This document shows, one piece after another, positions 55,329 to 64,000 of a stretch of DNA of 64,000 bases. The notes below the pieces were generated by a model. It saw only the letters and a program-made list of their open reading frames with translations. It searched no databases and was not told the origin of the DNA. The translations under genes were made by a program, and so were the position numbers. The number at the start of each line of letters is the position of its first letter. Position 1 is the stretch's first letter. The stretch spans positions 103,652,969 to 103,716,968 of the forward strand of contig JAQMRL010000003.1 in NCBI GenBank assembly GCA_035578175.1, in the 5' to 3' direction. The stretch comes from Catonia carolina. Its lineage: Eukaryota; Arthropoda; Insecta; Hemiptera; Achilidae.

Positions 55329-55522
55329 TATGAGTAATGAATTTCATTATACAGCTAGACCCTGTGGTGAATGTAGTGAAGATGTCATATGCAGGGTGAA
55401 AAGTAGATGCGTTTCGAAGCGCCTGGCATGCTGATAAGCATACATTTCCACTCAGTGATAAAAGTTTGGTAAACCACCTCACTCCTCGTTTTTCTTAGTA
55501 AAGCCTCTAGTAAACAACAACA
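55329..55522 (+). mobile_element. Family B SINE fragment
   Basis: Starts inside the family at ATGAGTAATGAATTTCATTA and ends CCTCTAGTAAACAACAACAC. It lacks the 5' half and the 30-bp hairpin segment before the (AAC)n tail. Confidence 0.75.
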
Positions 55523-56286
55523 CAATTTTAATTATTACAATCTATCAAACTGGTGATCGCTACAAATACTGTGTTTTCCTAATTTTAAAATTTTTATTAC
55601 TTAATCTTTATATCAAGTGTGTATATTTTTTCAACTTGATAGTTGAAATGACATTTATAATCATACCAAACATATTTTATTTAAACTAATCTTTAAAAAA
55701 AATATTGCTTTTAAAATACATAAAATATCTTGGATCATAAAAATGGATACATATCGTATGAGAAATTATGTAACGTGATTATTCGGTTTTGTTATTTATT
55801 GTGTACGACAGTAGTCTTATAATAATGTGACACTTTCTCGTTATATGAAATACTATAGCTGTATTCGAATTAGGGACAAAGATTCGTTATTCCTCAGTGA
55901 CCTACATTTAGCACATCATTTATGTACATAATGTTGTTTTTTCCTCACTTGTCATCAACGTCTCGTCTTCATAATAGTAGGCCTAACAGTAGTTGTAGCT
56001 TGAACTTGCCTAGTTTTGTATAAGTTAATCTATCATATCTTTTTTTAATATCTTACGGTTCTCTCTTAATTTTGTTGTCGCATGAGTAAATTACCATTAC
56101 TATTACCATGAAATTACTATAAACATCCAGTTTGATGGACAGGAAAAAGACATTATAATATAATAATAATGTCATGTCTTACATTGTAATAGTAATAGTT
56201 ATAACAGACTTTTTTTCATGCTATGTCAAGTAAAATTGTGAAATATCAACGGATATTTCTTTCTACAATATATGTCAATTTTTGTA
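55523..56286. other. AT-rich stretch, nothing recognised
   Basis: No feature was recognised. Confidence 0.45.
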
Positions 56287-56937
56287 AAAATCTGTTTTGA
56301 AACACACACGAATTTCTCTTACCAATGTACTAAATGACCAATATAACCTATGTTTAATTATAAGTGAAAATGCAACATGAAAATCAGCCTCTGTGGGACA
56401 TAAAAATATGGAAAATCACTAATTGACGCTCCATAGGGAAAAATTCTCAAAGTATAAGTTGTAGGTTTTTTAATTTCCTATAACTTCGATTATACATAAA
56501 CACTTTCTTCGTAAAATGCATATTAACGCCTCAATCTTCAAAAATCCAATTTTTTTTACAGTTTTTAATGAAAACAAAAACTGAAAATAACTAACTACCG
56601 CTAAACTAAGCGTTGTAAAAAAACGCTGTATATATAAAAGTTGTCGGTTTTTAAATGTTCTACAATTTTGATTATACACACTTTTGTCGTAAAATGCATA
56701 CTTAGGCCGGAATCTCAAAAAATACCATTTTTTTATTTAATTTCTTATAACTTTGTATATAACACTTTTTTCGTAAATTGCAAGGCCGGAATCTTAAAAA
56801 ATCCTATATTTTTACTAATTTTTATGAAAAAAGCAGAAAATTACTAATAGCCGCTGAAATAAGCGTTTTACAAAAATTGTTTGAAATAAAAGTTGTAGGT
56901 TTTTTAATGTTCTACAACTTTGATTATACATTACTAA
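56287..56937 (-). repeat. Family A relative with expanded internal modules
   Basis: Begins AAAATCTGTTTTGAAACACACAC and CTCTTACC like family A, then carries at least three tandem diverged modules. Each has a GTTGTAG/GTTGTCGG lead, a TAAAATGCATA core and a GAAAAT.ACTAA...CCGCT end. The GACACGAACATTTTC half is absent. Confidence 0.65.
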
Positions 56938-57276
56938 AACCCACCAGAAACGGTCAAAGAATGAGTACGGTTACCAATACTTTTGTACTTTCATTGCTTT
57001 ACCACATCGTCAGCTCATCACAATACCTAATATTACAGAATTAATAACATATTTTACTTTATAAGAGATGTAAACCTCCTCCTGTATGTCATGGTAATTA
57101 CATGAATCTTCGGTTCCTGTAACAGAGGAGGTTTACATCTGTGATAAAATAAATGTTATTAATTGTGTTATCTTAAGTATTGTGATGAGCTACCAATGTG
57201 GTAAAGCCATGGAAGTACGATTTGTACTATTGGTAAGTGTTCTTACTCATTCTTAGACCATTTCTGTGGTTTTTAA
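56938..57276. mobile_element. Foldback (long inverted repeat) element
   Basis: Left arm 56938-57085 and right arm 57125-57276 are inverted copies. AAACCCACCAGAAACGGTC pairs with the final CCATTTCTGTGGTTTTTA, and AGATGTAAACCTCCTC pairs with GAGGAGGTTTACATCT. The spacer is about 40 bp. It has no coding capacity, so it is a foldback-type MITE. Confidence 0.8.
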
Positions 57277-57339
57277 TACTGCTATTTAAACTAAAACTAA
57301 AAAATGCTAAGTAATACTTTTTGCTTAATTTTCTTCTTG

Positions 57340-57522
57340 TACCTCATAGACGTTACGTCTTCTCTGTCCTCGCATACGTCGTAGAATCCTGGACCTTGAT
57401 TGAAGCCATCGAAAGGAAACTGGAGGGATTTTGAGATGTGGCTGTATATGGAAATGTTGAAAGAACTGTGTAATGCTCAAATGAGAAATGTACAGATTCT
57501 CAGAGAATGAAGAAAGACGTGG

Positions 57523-57586
<64 letters not shown>

Positions 57587-57665
57587 GTGAAGTGTTGTAA
57601 GTTTCGATACTTGAAACATATCATGTGGAATGAAGTTAAGAATTATCTCCAGAAATTTATATAGT
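57340..57665 (+). pseudogene. LINE RT C-terminal remnant with microsatellite insertion
   Basis: Plus-strand frames give VESWTLIEAIERKLEGF, then M.KELCNAQMRN and, after a (TA)n(CA)n tract (57526-57585), KCCKFRYLKHIMWNE. This is the usual non-LTR RT C-terminal order (SWTL, KLE.FE, RK..YL.HIM), interrupted and decayed. Confidence 0.6.
57526..57585. repeat. (TA)n(CA)n microsatellite
   Basis: About 24 TA units followed by about 6 CA units, inside a LINE remnant. Confidence 0.9.
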
Positions 57666-57760
57666 AAATCAAAAGAAAATCCTCTGGGTTTTTCATTTGT
57701 GTATCATTAATTCTTTTGTTATTCATTATAGTTAAAACATTTGATCATATTGCAATTTTT

Positions 57761-57858
57761 CTGTTGTTGTTTAGATCATCAGCCAAAAGGCTTGTTTGAA
57801 TCTCCAGTCTAGAGGCTCTACTGAGTAAAACGAGGAGTGAGGTGGTTTACCATTGCCT
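57761..57858 (-). mobile_element. Family B SINE, tail-side piece (copy split in three)
   Basis: CTGTTGTTGTTTAGATCATC through GGTGGTTTACCATTGCC. The rest of the same copy resumes at 58335 and again at 59698. Confidence 0.75.
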
Positions 57859-58334
57859 ACTGTATCTTGTTACTTAGGTGATATATAAGTTAGAAATTTT
57901 TAGTCTGAAATACTATCTTATAAAAGAAAACTTAAGTAAATAAATAATGAACTTATCTTTTTAATCTGCAAACGTATTTACTCCAAACAAATATATATAC
58001 TAGTAATTATTTGTTTGACTAAATCAAAATAATCTGGCCTTTGGTCTAACAAATTCATTCTTCAAAATCACAGGACATAATATAGTGAATCTTATATTTC
58101 TTATTCTTTTAAAATAAACATATTTCTTAACAATGACAACACCGATTTAAATTAATGTTTTAAAACTGTTTTTGAAAGTCTTTTAAGTATTATTATATGT
58201 TCATAATAATTATGAACAATTATAATTATTATAAAACAACTTTCATTACTAAAATAATTATTTTCATTAAATATTCAAAGTAAAATAAAACAATACATTC
58301 GATATATTTATCGTCCCAGCTGTACTGTTACACT
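57859..58334. other. AT-rich insertion into family B copy
   Basis: About 475 bp separating two consecutive parts of one family B element. It contains small palindromes such as TTCATAATAATTATGAA but no coding motif. It could be an unknown non-autonomous element; clear termini were not found. Confidence 0.45.
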
Positions 58335-58535
58335 ACCTCACTGGATAGAAAAGTATGCTTATCAGCATGCCAGGCTTTCTGGAAAACATTACTTTTCACC
58401 CTGCAAATGATACCTTCATTTCATTCACCACAGGATCTGGCTGTGTAATTATGAAATTCATTACTCTCAGACGAAATAACTCTTGACTAGTTTTACACCT
58501 TTACCTCTTCTGTTCTTAAATGTTTCATTCATGTA
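58335..58535 (-). mobile_element. Family B SINE, middle piece
   Basis: CCTCACTGGATAGAAAAGTATG through TTCATTCATGTA, collinear with family B. It is interrupted at TA by the next element. Confidence 0.8.
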
Positions 58536-59695
58536 CCGTATTTACCCGAATATAAAATACCAGGTGTCCATTAAGTCTGGAAACGGCTGAATTACAGAAA
58601 AGTGAGCGTGACTAGGTGACCAGAATGACTTTAGTTGCTTGTTGCATCAAAAAAACTATTCTGGGTGATATTTGAAATTTTTGTCCGCCATATTGGATTT
58701 AACTTTCTTAATTTAAATAGGATGATGGTCATATGATACATGATTTCGATCTAAAATTTCAAAATAAATTCAAAGGCGAAAACCGGAAATCGATATCTTT
58801 TTTAGTTTTTGAGATATTACCATTCAACTATCCAGATCGGGACAGAACGGCCATTTCTCCCTCCTCCGTCTTTGAGCCTACATAGACAATTTAGGTAGCA
58901 AGTGAACGACTACACATAAGATTATTGAAAATAATAAGTTTTTTAATATCTCCACTCGTTCATAAATAGGAAATTATTGTCATTAAGAAATACGGCTACA
59001 ATTACGGTTACAATACAAATACAAATACGGTTACAATTTAACGGCTGATTTATTGCATTATAAAACTACAGTATTTAATTTCTTATCAGTTAATTCTTAC
59101 TGTTATTTTTGTAAATCTTAGTGTTTATAAGGAATTAATTGTGAAAATGTGTTACAAAATTGAAAAAAAATATCAAATTTCCTTGACTCAGAGTAGTTGT
59201 TCAAAGTGGCGTCCTCCTACTTATTGACAGTATGATGTACGTGCGTAAAAGCTAGTTACAGCATTACGAATGAACTCCCTTGGGATTCCAGCAGATTCAT
59301 TTAGAATTCTTTGTTTGAGTTCATGCAGACTGTTAGGTTCCGTTCTGTAAACTTTGTTTTTTAAGTGTCCCCAAAAGAAGTAGTTTAATGGACTCAAATC
59401 AGGTGATCTCGGAGGCCATTCAATTGCTCCTCTTCTAACAATCCATCTTTCTGGGAAAATATCGTTCAACAAAGAGAAAAATCTCGAACTTGAAGAGAAA
59501 AATGGGCAGGGCTCCATCTTGTTGAAACCAACAAGTTGTTAACATCTTGTCCGAAATAGACTACTTATTCAAACAAAGAATTCTAAATGAATCTGCTGGA
59601 ATCCCAAGGGAATTCATTCGTTCAAAAAAAAATTGTTTTTTTTCTAGAATTTTAATTAAAGTTTTAAGGGTCACTTTATATCCGGGTAAATACGA
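58536..59695 (-). mobile_element. Tc1/mariner-type transposon in family B, TIRs and TA target
   Basis: Termini CCGTATTTACCCGAATATAAA (left) and, inverted, TCGTATTTACCCGGATATAAA (right) are flanked by TA duplications (58534-58535, 59696-59697). This 1160-bp element carries a transposase 3' remnant on the minus strand. About 55 bp of that remnant is duplicated inverted at 59570-59626. An inner AGGTGTCCATTAAGTCTGG motif near 58563 may be a terminus of another, nested element. Confidence 0.82.
59221..59517 (-). pseudogene. Transposase C-terminal remnant
   Basis: 98 codons on the minus strand. The core IEWPPRSPDLSPLNYFFWGHL matches the last DDE block of a widespread Tc1/mariner-related insect transposase (PPRSPDLSPLDYFLWG), including the Asp after SP. 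It is followed by the usual LHELKQRI, IPREFIRNAV and F.ART..C tail. The upstream catalytic regions are missing. Confidence 0.75.
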
Positions 59696-59697
59696 TA

Positions 59698-59806
59698 ATT
59701 GACTGTTCGTGTGATAAGAAACAGTAGAATTTTTTGTAGCCCTGAAACCAGCAGATTGAGTACAAATAATTTAATACTCCGCCTGCCTGTTATGGACGGG
59801 CAGACT
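59698..59806 (-). mobile_element. Family B SINE, head-side piece
   Basis: AATTGACTGTTCGTGTGATA through CTGCCTGTTATGGACGGGCAG completes the family B copy begun at 57761. Confidence 0.78.
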
Positions 59807-60333
59807 TGCCTGTATTGTTCCAAATTCAAAATTAAAATTAGTTTAATAATTTTTTTTTTACTAACTAATATAGTTTATTAGTACTGTGTTATTATCGTTA
59901 TTTAAACAAAATAATTAGTGCATTTGTCTTGCATCATTCAAAGAGACGTTGTTACGTAAAAGTCAGTGTCATTTGATCTTATTGGGATGGATGTTCTTTT
60001 CCCATAGGAAAGATTTAGTCACGGTTCAATGAACAATACCATCCAACTTGACTCGGTTTTAAACTTCATTATTTAGGTACAGGTTTAGATATATTGTAGT
60101 GTTACTATAGAAAATAAGAAGAGTTAAAAGGTTTTTAAATTACTTCTTTCTTTTTACTTTCTGTAGTTTTACAACCATAGTAAAATAACAATACTTATTC
60201 TAAGTTGTTGACCTTGGTTTAATCTCTGATTTGATCTAACTCAATTTTCTAATCTCTCCGATTATTTTCATTTCATGTCTTCCAAAATTTAACAATAAAT
60301 ATTTAGTTAGTAAATGTTGGGTCTATTTAAACA
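59807..60333. other. Nothing recognised
   Basis: AT-rich, no feature. Confidence 0.45.
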
Positions 60334-60699
60334 TTGTTGTTGTTGTTGTTTACGTCATCAGCTGAAACGCTGGTTTGAACCTCTATCTAGAGGATTTACT
60401 GAGTAAACCGAGGTGTGAGATTGTTTACAATTGCCTTCCTCACTGAGTGGAAAAGATTCCTTATCAGTATGCCAGGCCCTCTGAAGTGCATCTACTTTCT
60501 ACCCTGCATATGACACCTTCACTTCATTCACCACTGGTTCTGGCTGTATAATGAAATTCATTACTCTCAGAGGAAATAACAATGACTAGTGTCTTTTACA
60601 CCTTCACCTCTTCTGTTCTTGAATGCTTCAGTCATATAATTGGCTGACCGTGTGATAAGAAAGAGAACTATTTTTTGTAGTCTTGAAACTAGCAGATTA
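60334..60699 (-). mobile_element. Family B SINE-like retroposon
   Basis: Plus strand begins with five GTT units (the (AAC)n tail) and GTCATCAGCTGAAACGC, and runs to CTTGAAACTAGCAGATTAG. It lacks the last 40 bases or so of the head. Confidence 0.82.
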
Positions 60700-61007
60700 G
60701 ACTTATTATTATCACTTAACGCTAAGTGTAGCGCAGATGAATTTTTTCTATTGAAGAAATCGCAAGATCAGTTCAATCTTCGTTCCCAGTGGGGAACGAA
60801 TAGAGAGAGCAGTGGCTCTCTTTTTAAAATCGTAACTGTCTTTTATATGAATAATTTTTTTCAGGATTCAATATTAGGCTATAGTATACACCAAAAAAAC
60901 CCGCTAAGCCGAACTGAATTCTATTTTTGTTTAAACATTGCTTTTCACGTATACAACATAAAAATGAGATTTTAAAAAAAATATAAAGTGTAGTTCAGAA
61001 TTTTTAC
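60700..61007. other. Nothing recognised
   Basis: Part of an ORF (60640-60975) that starts in the SINE; no domain. Confidence 0.4.
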
Positions 61008-61090
61008 TAATGATTAAACAAAGGTTATATTTTTCATTATTTACATTGGCTAGAGAAAGTAGTGTGAGTTTGTCTCACAAGATATTTTTA
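61008..61090 (+). repeat. Family A 3' end fragment
   Basis: ATGATTAAACAAAGGTTATA, TTTACATTGGCTAGAGAAAG and GTGTGAGTTTGTCTCACAAGAT follow family A order at its 3' end. Confidence 0.6.
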
Positions 61091-61793
61091 TTTTATAATA
61101 AGCATGAAATTTCAATTAAATCTAATTATTTTGTGGTAATATTTATTGAAAATTGCATCAGATTTTTACCTTTTGACCGTAAAGGAATTACAGAATACAG
61201 TATCATTACTAATAAATCAAGCTGTTATAACCTATTAAAAGCAGCTGTATTGCTTCTGCTTTTGCTACTGTATAATAGATATGATGAAAGAAACTAATTT
61301 CAGCGGTAGATTGATCAGTCTAACGGTGTTTAATGTCTAAAGCTATGAACGATTAATTTACAAGTTCATAGGTTCAAATTACGGACATTATATTCTAATA
61401 TTCTTCTCTATCAATCATCTAGGTCAACGGAATATAAAAAGGGTTTACTTGCTGCTCACTGGTTTTAAAAAATTCACTTTTTATTTATATGATACTGTAC
61501 TGTATTTAGTGGAACGTAACAACTGTAATAGTTTTTGTTAGACTTAATAATCTAAAAAGTTGTATTAATCTTTTCTGTTCGTTAGATAAATGGAATTGCG
61601 AAGTGCAAAGTCCGAGTTCTATTTCTGGCCTGAATCTAAACATTTTAATCAAAGTGGCGTTCAGAGGAAAAGGGACGTTGTCTTCACCAAAGTTAAAAGT
61701 GAGGTTATGAGTGTTTCTTACAGAGAATTTAATTCTGAAAACAATGATTTTTTACTTTTTTTTATCAATATTTTTAAAAAAATTTCAGAATTT
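61091..61793. other. Nothing recognised
   Basis: No coding motif. A tRNA-like B-box segment near 61370 lacks a partner box A at proper spacing. Confidence 0.4.
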
Positions 61794-62529
61794 TAAAAAT
61801 CTGGTGTGAAACACTCACACGACTTTATCTTGCCGATGCAAATAATGAACAATATAACCTATCGTTATTAATAAAACATTAGAAATAAGCAAAAAAACTA
61901 ACCTTAAAAAACGTAACCTTATTTTAATCATGAGTGAAAGACGCAAAATGAAAATTAACCTCAGTTTGGCTTTAAAATACGGAAAATCAATCTTTCACGC
62001 TAAACTAGGCTCTCTAGAGAAAAATGCTCTATATAAAAGTGTAGATATTTTAATTTCCTATAAATTTGATTATACACTTTTGTCGTAAATGCATACTAAG
62101 GCTAAAATCTTTAAAAATCGATTTTTTACCGTTTTCGTGAGAAAAAAAGCAGAAAATCGCTAATTACCGCTAAACTAAGCGTTATATAAAATAATGTTTG
62201 AAATACAATTTGTAGGATTTAAAAATCTGTACAACTTTTTAACAAAATGACACGAATAAACTACTACTTCCGGTGTACCGATTTTGATGAAAATGTTCGT
62301 GTCGCGTCCTCTTGTAGTACCTAACTTAAGTTTCAAGTTCGTACGATATTCCGTTCTTGAGATATTCTTTTCACACACACACACACACAGACCAATCGCT
62401 AAAAACATGTTTTTTGGGTTCAGGGGGTCTAAAAACTTGTAGATCCGGTGAAAACTCGATTTCGAAAAATCGACATGAAAACAATACTTTCCTTCCTGTA
62501 TATTCGTATAGGCAAGAGAAAGTAAAAAT
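61794..62529 (-). repeat. Family A repeat, minus, internally deleted
   Basis: Plus strand runs AAAATCTGGTGTGAAACACTC to GGCAAGAGAAAGTAAAAATG with both ends. About 170 bp near 62240, between the GTAGGATTT/CTGTACAAC module and the ATGACACGAATAAAC segment, is missing. Confidence 0.85.
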
Positions 62530-62682
62530 GAAGTTTAAGAAACACTTGTTTTCTCGGGAAATTGCAATTAAAGTTTGTTGATATTTTAGTGATAATATTT
62601 TTGTATTAGTAATTTACTTTTCTTGTCTTAATCAGATATCATGTCTTATTTATGTAAAATTTTGTGCTGAAACCGATGATCT

Positions 62683-63318
62683 TCTTCTTCTGCCTTTCAA
62701 GGTTTAGGCATGTCTCCCTGTTCCTAACCTCTCAAATCTGCTCATCTCTTTCTCAGGCGTCCTCGTTCTCTCCTGCCCTCCGCCTTATAGCCCAGTGTCT
62801 GCTTAAGTATCCTATCCTCCCTCATTTTGTTTACATGCTCTAACCACTACATTCTGTTCTGAGATACCTTGTCGTTTATTGAGAAGATTTTGAGTTCTTT
62901 CCTTATCTCGGTAATCCTGTAACGATCTTCTCGCTACACCCATATGTAAGTCGAAGAAATTTCATTTCAGATGCTTGCAATCTACCTTCCTCTCGCTTTG
63001 ATAGTACTCAAGTTTCACTGCCATAGATTAGGCTCGGCACTGCTAATGTTTTATAAAATCTCACCCTCGTGGTTTTGCTGGTGCTATTTTTTAAAGTGCG
63101 GTGGATAGTTTCGCATATTTGCTGAAATCGGTGCATTTTATTGTAAGCATCTTTATTCTGTTGGTATGTAATGTTGCAACCTAGATACTGAAAGTGGGAT
63201 TTCCGTTCCAAAATATTATTATCTATAAAAATTTCTTCAGAATTGTAGTTCTCCACTGCTATTATCCCTCTGGAATCCGAGATGTCTTCAAATAAATTGA
63301 TATTTGTAATAGTTAAAA
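62683..63318 (-). pseudogene. LINE RT C-terminal copy, frameshifted
   Basis: Minus strand from about 63318: an 82-codon open part includes FQYLGCNITY, FQQICETIHRTL and FYKTLAVPSLIYGSET. After a stop and frame changes it continues as LQASEMKFLRLTYGCS and, later, a KAEGRRERGR segment. It ends in a (GAA)n tail (CTTCTTCTTCTG on plus, 62683). It is the same LINE family as 30162-30643, but older and longer. Confidence 0.75.
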
Positions 63319-63340
63319 TCCTGTCGCGGATTTTAACTAT
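63310..63340. repeat. Perfect short hairpin
   Basis: TAGTTAAAATCC and GGATTTTAACTA are separated by six bases, between the LINE remnant and a family B copy. Confidence 0.7.
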
Positions 63341-63354
63341 AGGCCGAGTACTCC

Positions 63355-63702
63355 AGGTTTAACGTAGTAAAAACAAGGAGTGAGTTGGTTTACTATTGCT
63401 TTTCTCACTGAGTTGAAAGAGTAAGCTTGTCAGCATCCCACGTCCTCTGATAAGCATACACTTTCCACCCTGCAAATGACACCTTCACTTCATTCACCGT
63501 AGGGTCTGGTTGTATAGTGAAATTCATTACTCTCAGAGGAGATAGCTCTGACTGGTATCTTTTACATCTCTACCTCTTCTATTCTTAAATAGTTCAGTCA
63601 ATTGGCTGACTATGTAATAAGAAACGTAACTATTTTTTTATAGCCCTGGAACCAACAGATCGAGTGCAATTAATATAACACTCCACCTGCTCGTTATGGG
63701 CA
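63355..63702 (-). mobile_element. Family B SINE-like retroposon, tail end missing
   Basis: Begins AGGTTTAACGTAGTAAAAAC and runs to CACCTGCTCGTTATGGGC. The hairpin/tail part is absent. Confidence 0.8.
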
Positions 63703-64000
63703 AATTTTTATTTTTATTTTTGATATCTTTGTTGAAATTATTATTTGTAACTATTAACTTCTTTGTAACCAGGATTATTGCTAAATATAAAGATTTTTAT
63801 TGATTAAAAACCTTCACTTTCAAAAAAACCGTACTTTATTTGAATGCCAGGCCTAAATCCATGAGATCAATTTCTTGATTATAGTTGAAAATTATTGCTA
63901 TGTTATTTTGTTCCATAAATCTTTTAAAAATAGTGTAATGCGTTCAGAAAACAACTTGAAAATGAAACAGTATTTTTTGGGGTAGCAATTTTTACTCAGT
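63703..64000. other. AT-rich end of window, nothing recognised
   Basis: No feature was recognised. Confidence 0.45.

Noticed and set aside
57526..57585. CRISPR or other array-like structure
   Set aside because: It is a plain TA/CA microsatellite. No direct-repeat/spacer pattern occurs anywhere in the window, and the sequence is eukaryotic.
61310..61400. Third tRNA-like segment
   Set aside because: A B-box-like GGTTCAAATTAC is present, but no box A at the right distance.

Overview
This window is repeat-rich, AT-rich eukaryotic DNA with no operons and no host gene that can be called with confidence. The dense mix of mariner/Tc1-type transposons, RTE-like and Jockey-like LINE 3' ends, tRNA-derived SINEs and an env-bearing Gypsy-type LTR element points to an insect nuclear genome. 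A hemipteran is my guess, from general resemblance only.

The centrepiece is a structurally complete LTR retroelement at 38947-50237. Two 1903-bp LTRs sit at a constant offset of 9388 and I see no differences between them. The element has a 5-bp target duplication (GAGTC), a tRNA-type primer-binding site, a polypurine tract, gag (41017-42156), pol (42198-46082, frame open from 42096) and an envelope-like third ORF (to 48271). Pol is in the -1 frame relative to gag, and a canonical CCCAAAA heptamer lies in the overlap. The env frame has no ATG start near its 5' end. A consensus splice donor inside the 5' LTR follows a short hydrophobic ORF and is phase-compatible with an acceptor just upstream of env. 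The element sits inside the reverse-transcriptase domain of a 5'-truncated LINE on the minus strand (37915-38946 plus 50238-50445). That LINE itself interrupts a TTA microsatellite in a tandem pair of another LINE's 3' ends, so the structure is nested at least three deep.

The left part (1-37 kb) holds Jockey-like and RNase H-bearing LINE tails, a 924-bp mariner with snap-back arms (5865-6784), a deleted mariner (8382-9048) and an 89-bp minisatellite amplified from LINE RT sequence (18311-18925). It also holds a long-TIR transposon with a transposase remnant (35056-35988) and one candidate host coding exon (26879-27109).

Three repeat families recur throughout. Family A is about 0.9 kb, with inverted CTTTCTCTTGCC ends and tandem internal modules, in about 12 copies. 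Family B is a roughly 390-bp SINE-like retroposon with an (AAC)n tail and 11-14-bp target duplications, in about 11 copies. Family C is a tRNA-derived SINE with an AT-rich tail, in 3-4 copies. The right part (50.5-64 kb) continues with these families, a foldback element (56938-57276), and a family B copy split by two insertions (57761-59806), one of them a TA-flanked transposon carrying a transposase 3' remnant.

The remaining stretches are AT-rich with nothing recognisable. All calls are from reading the sequence; no database search was possible.
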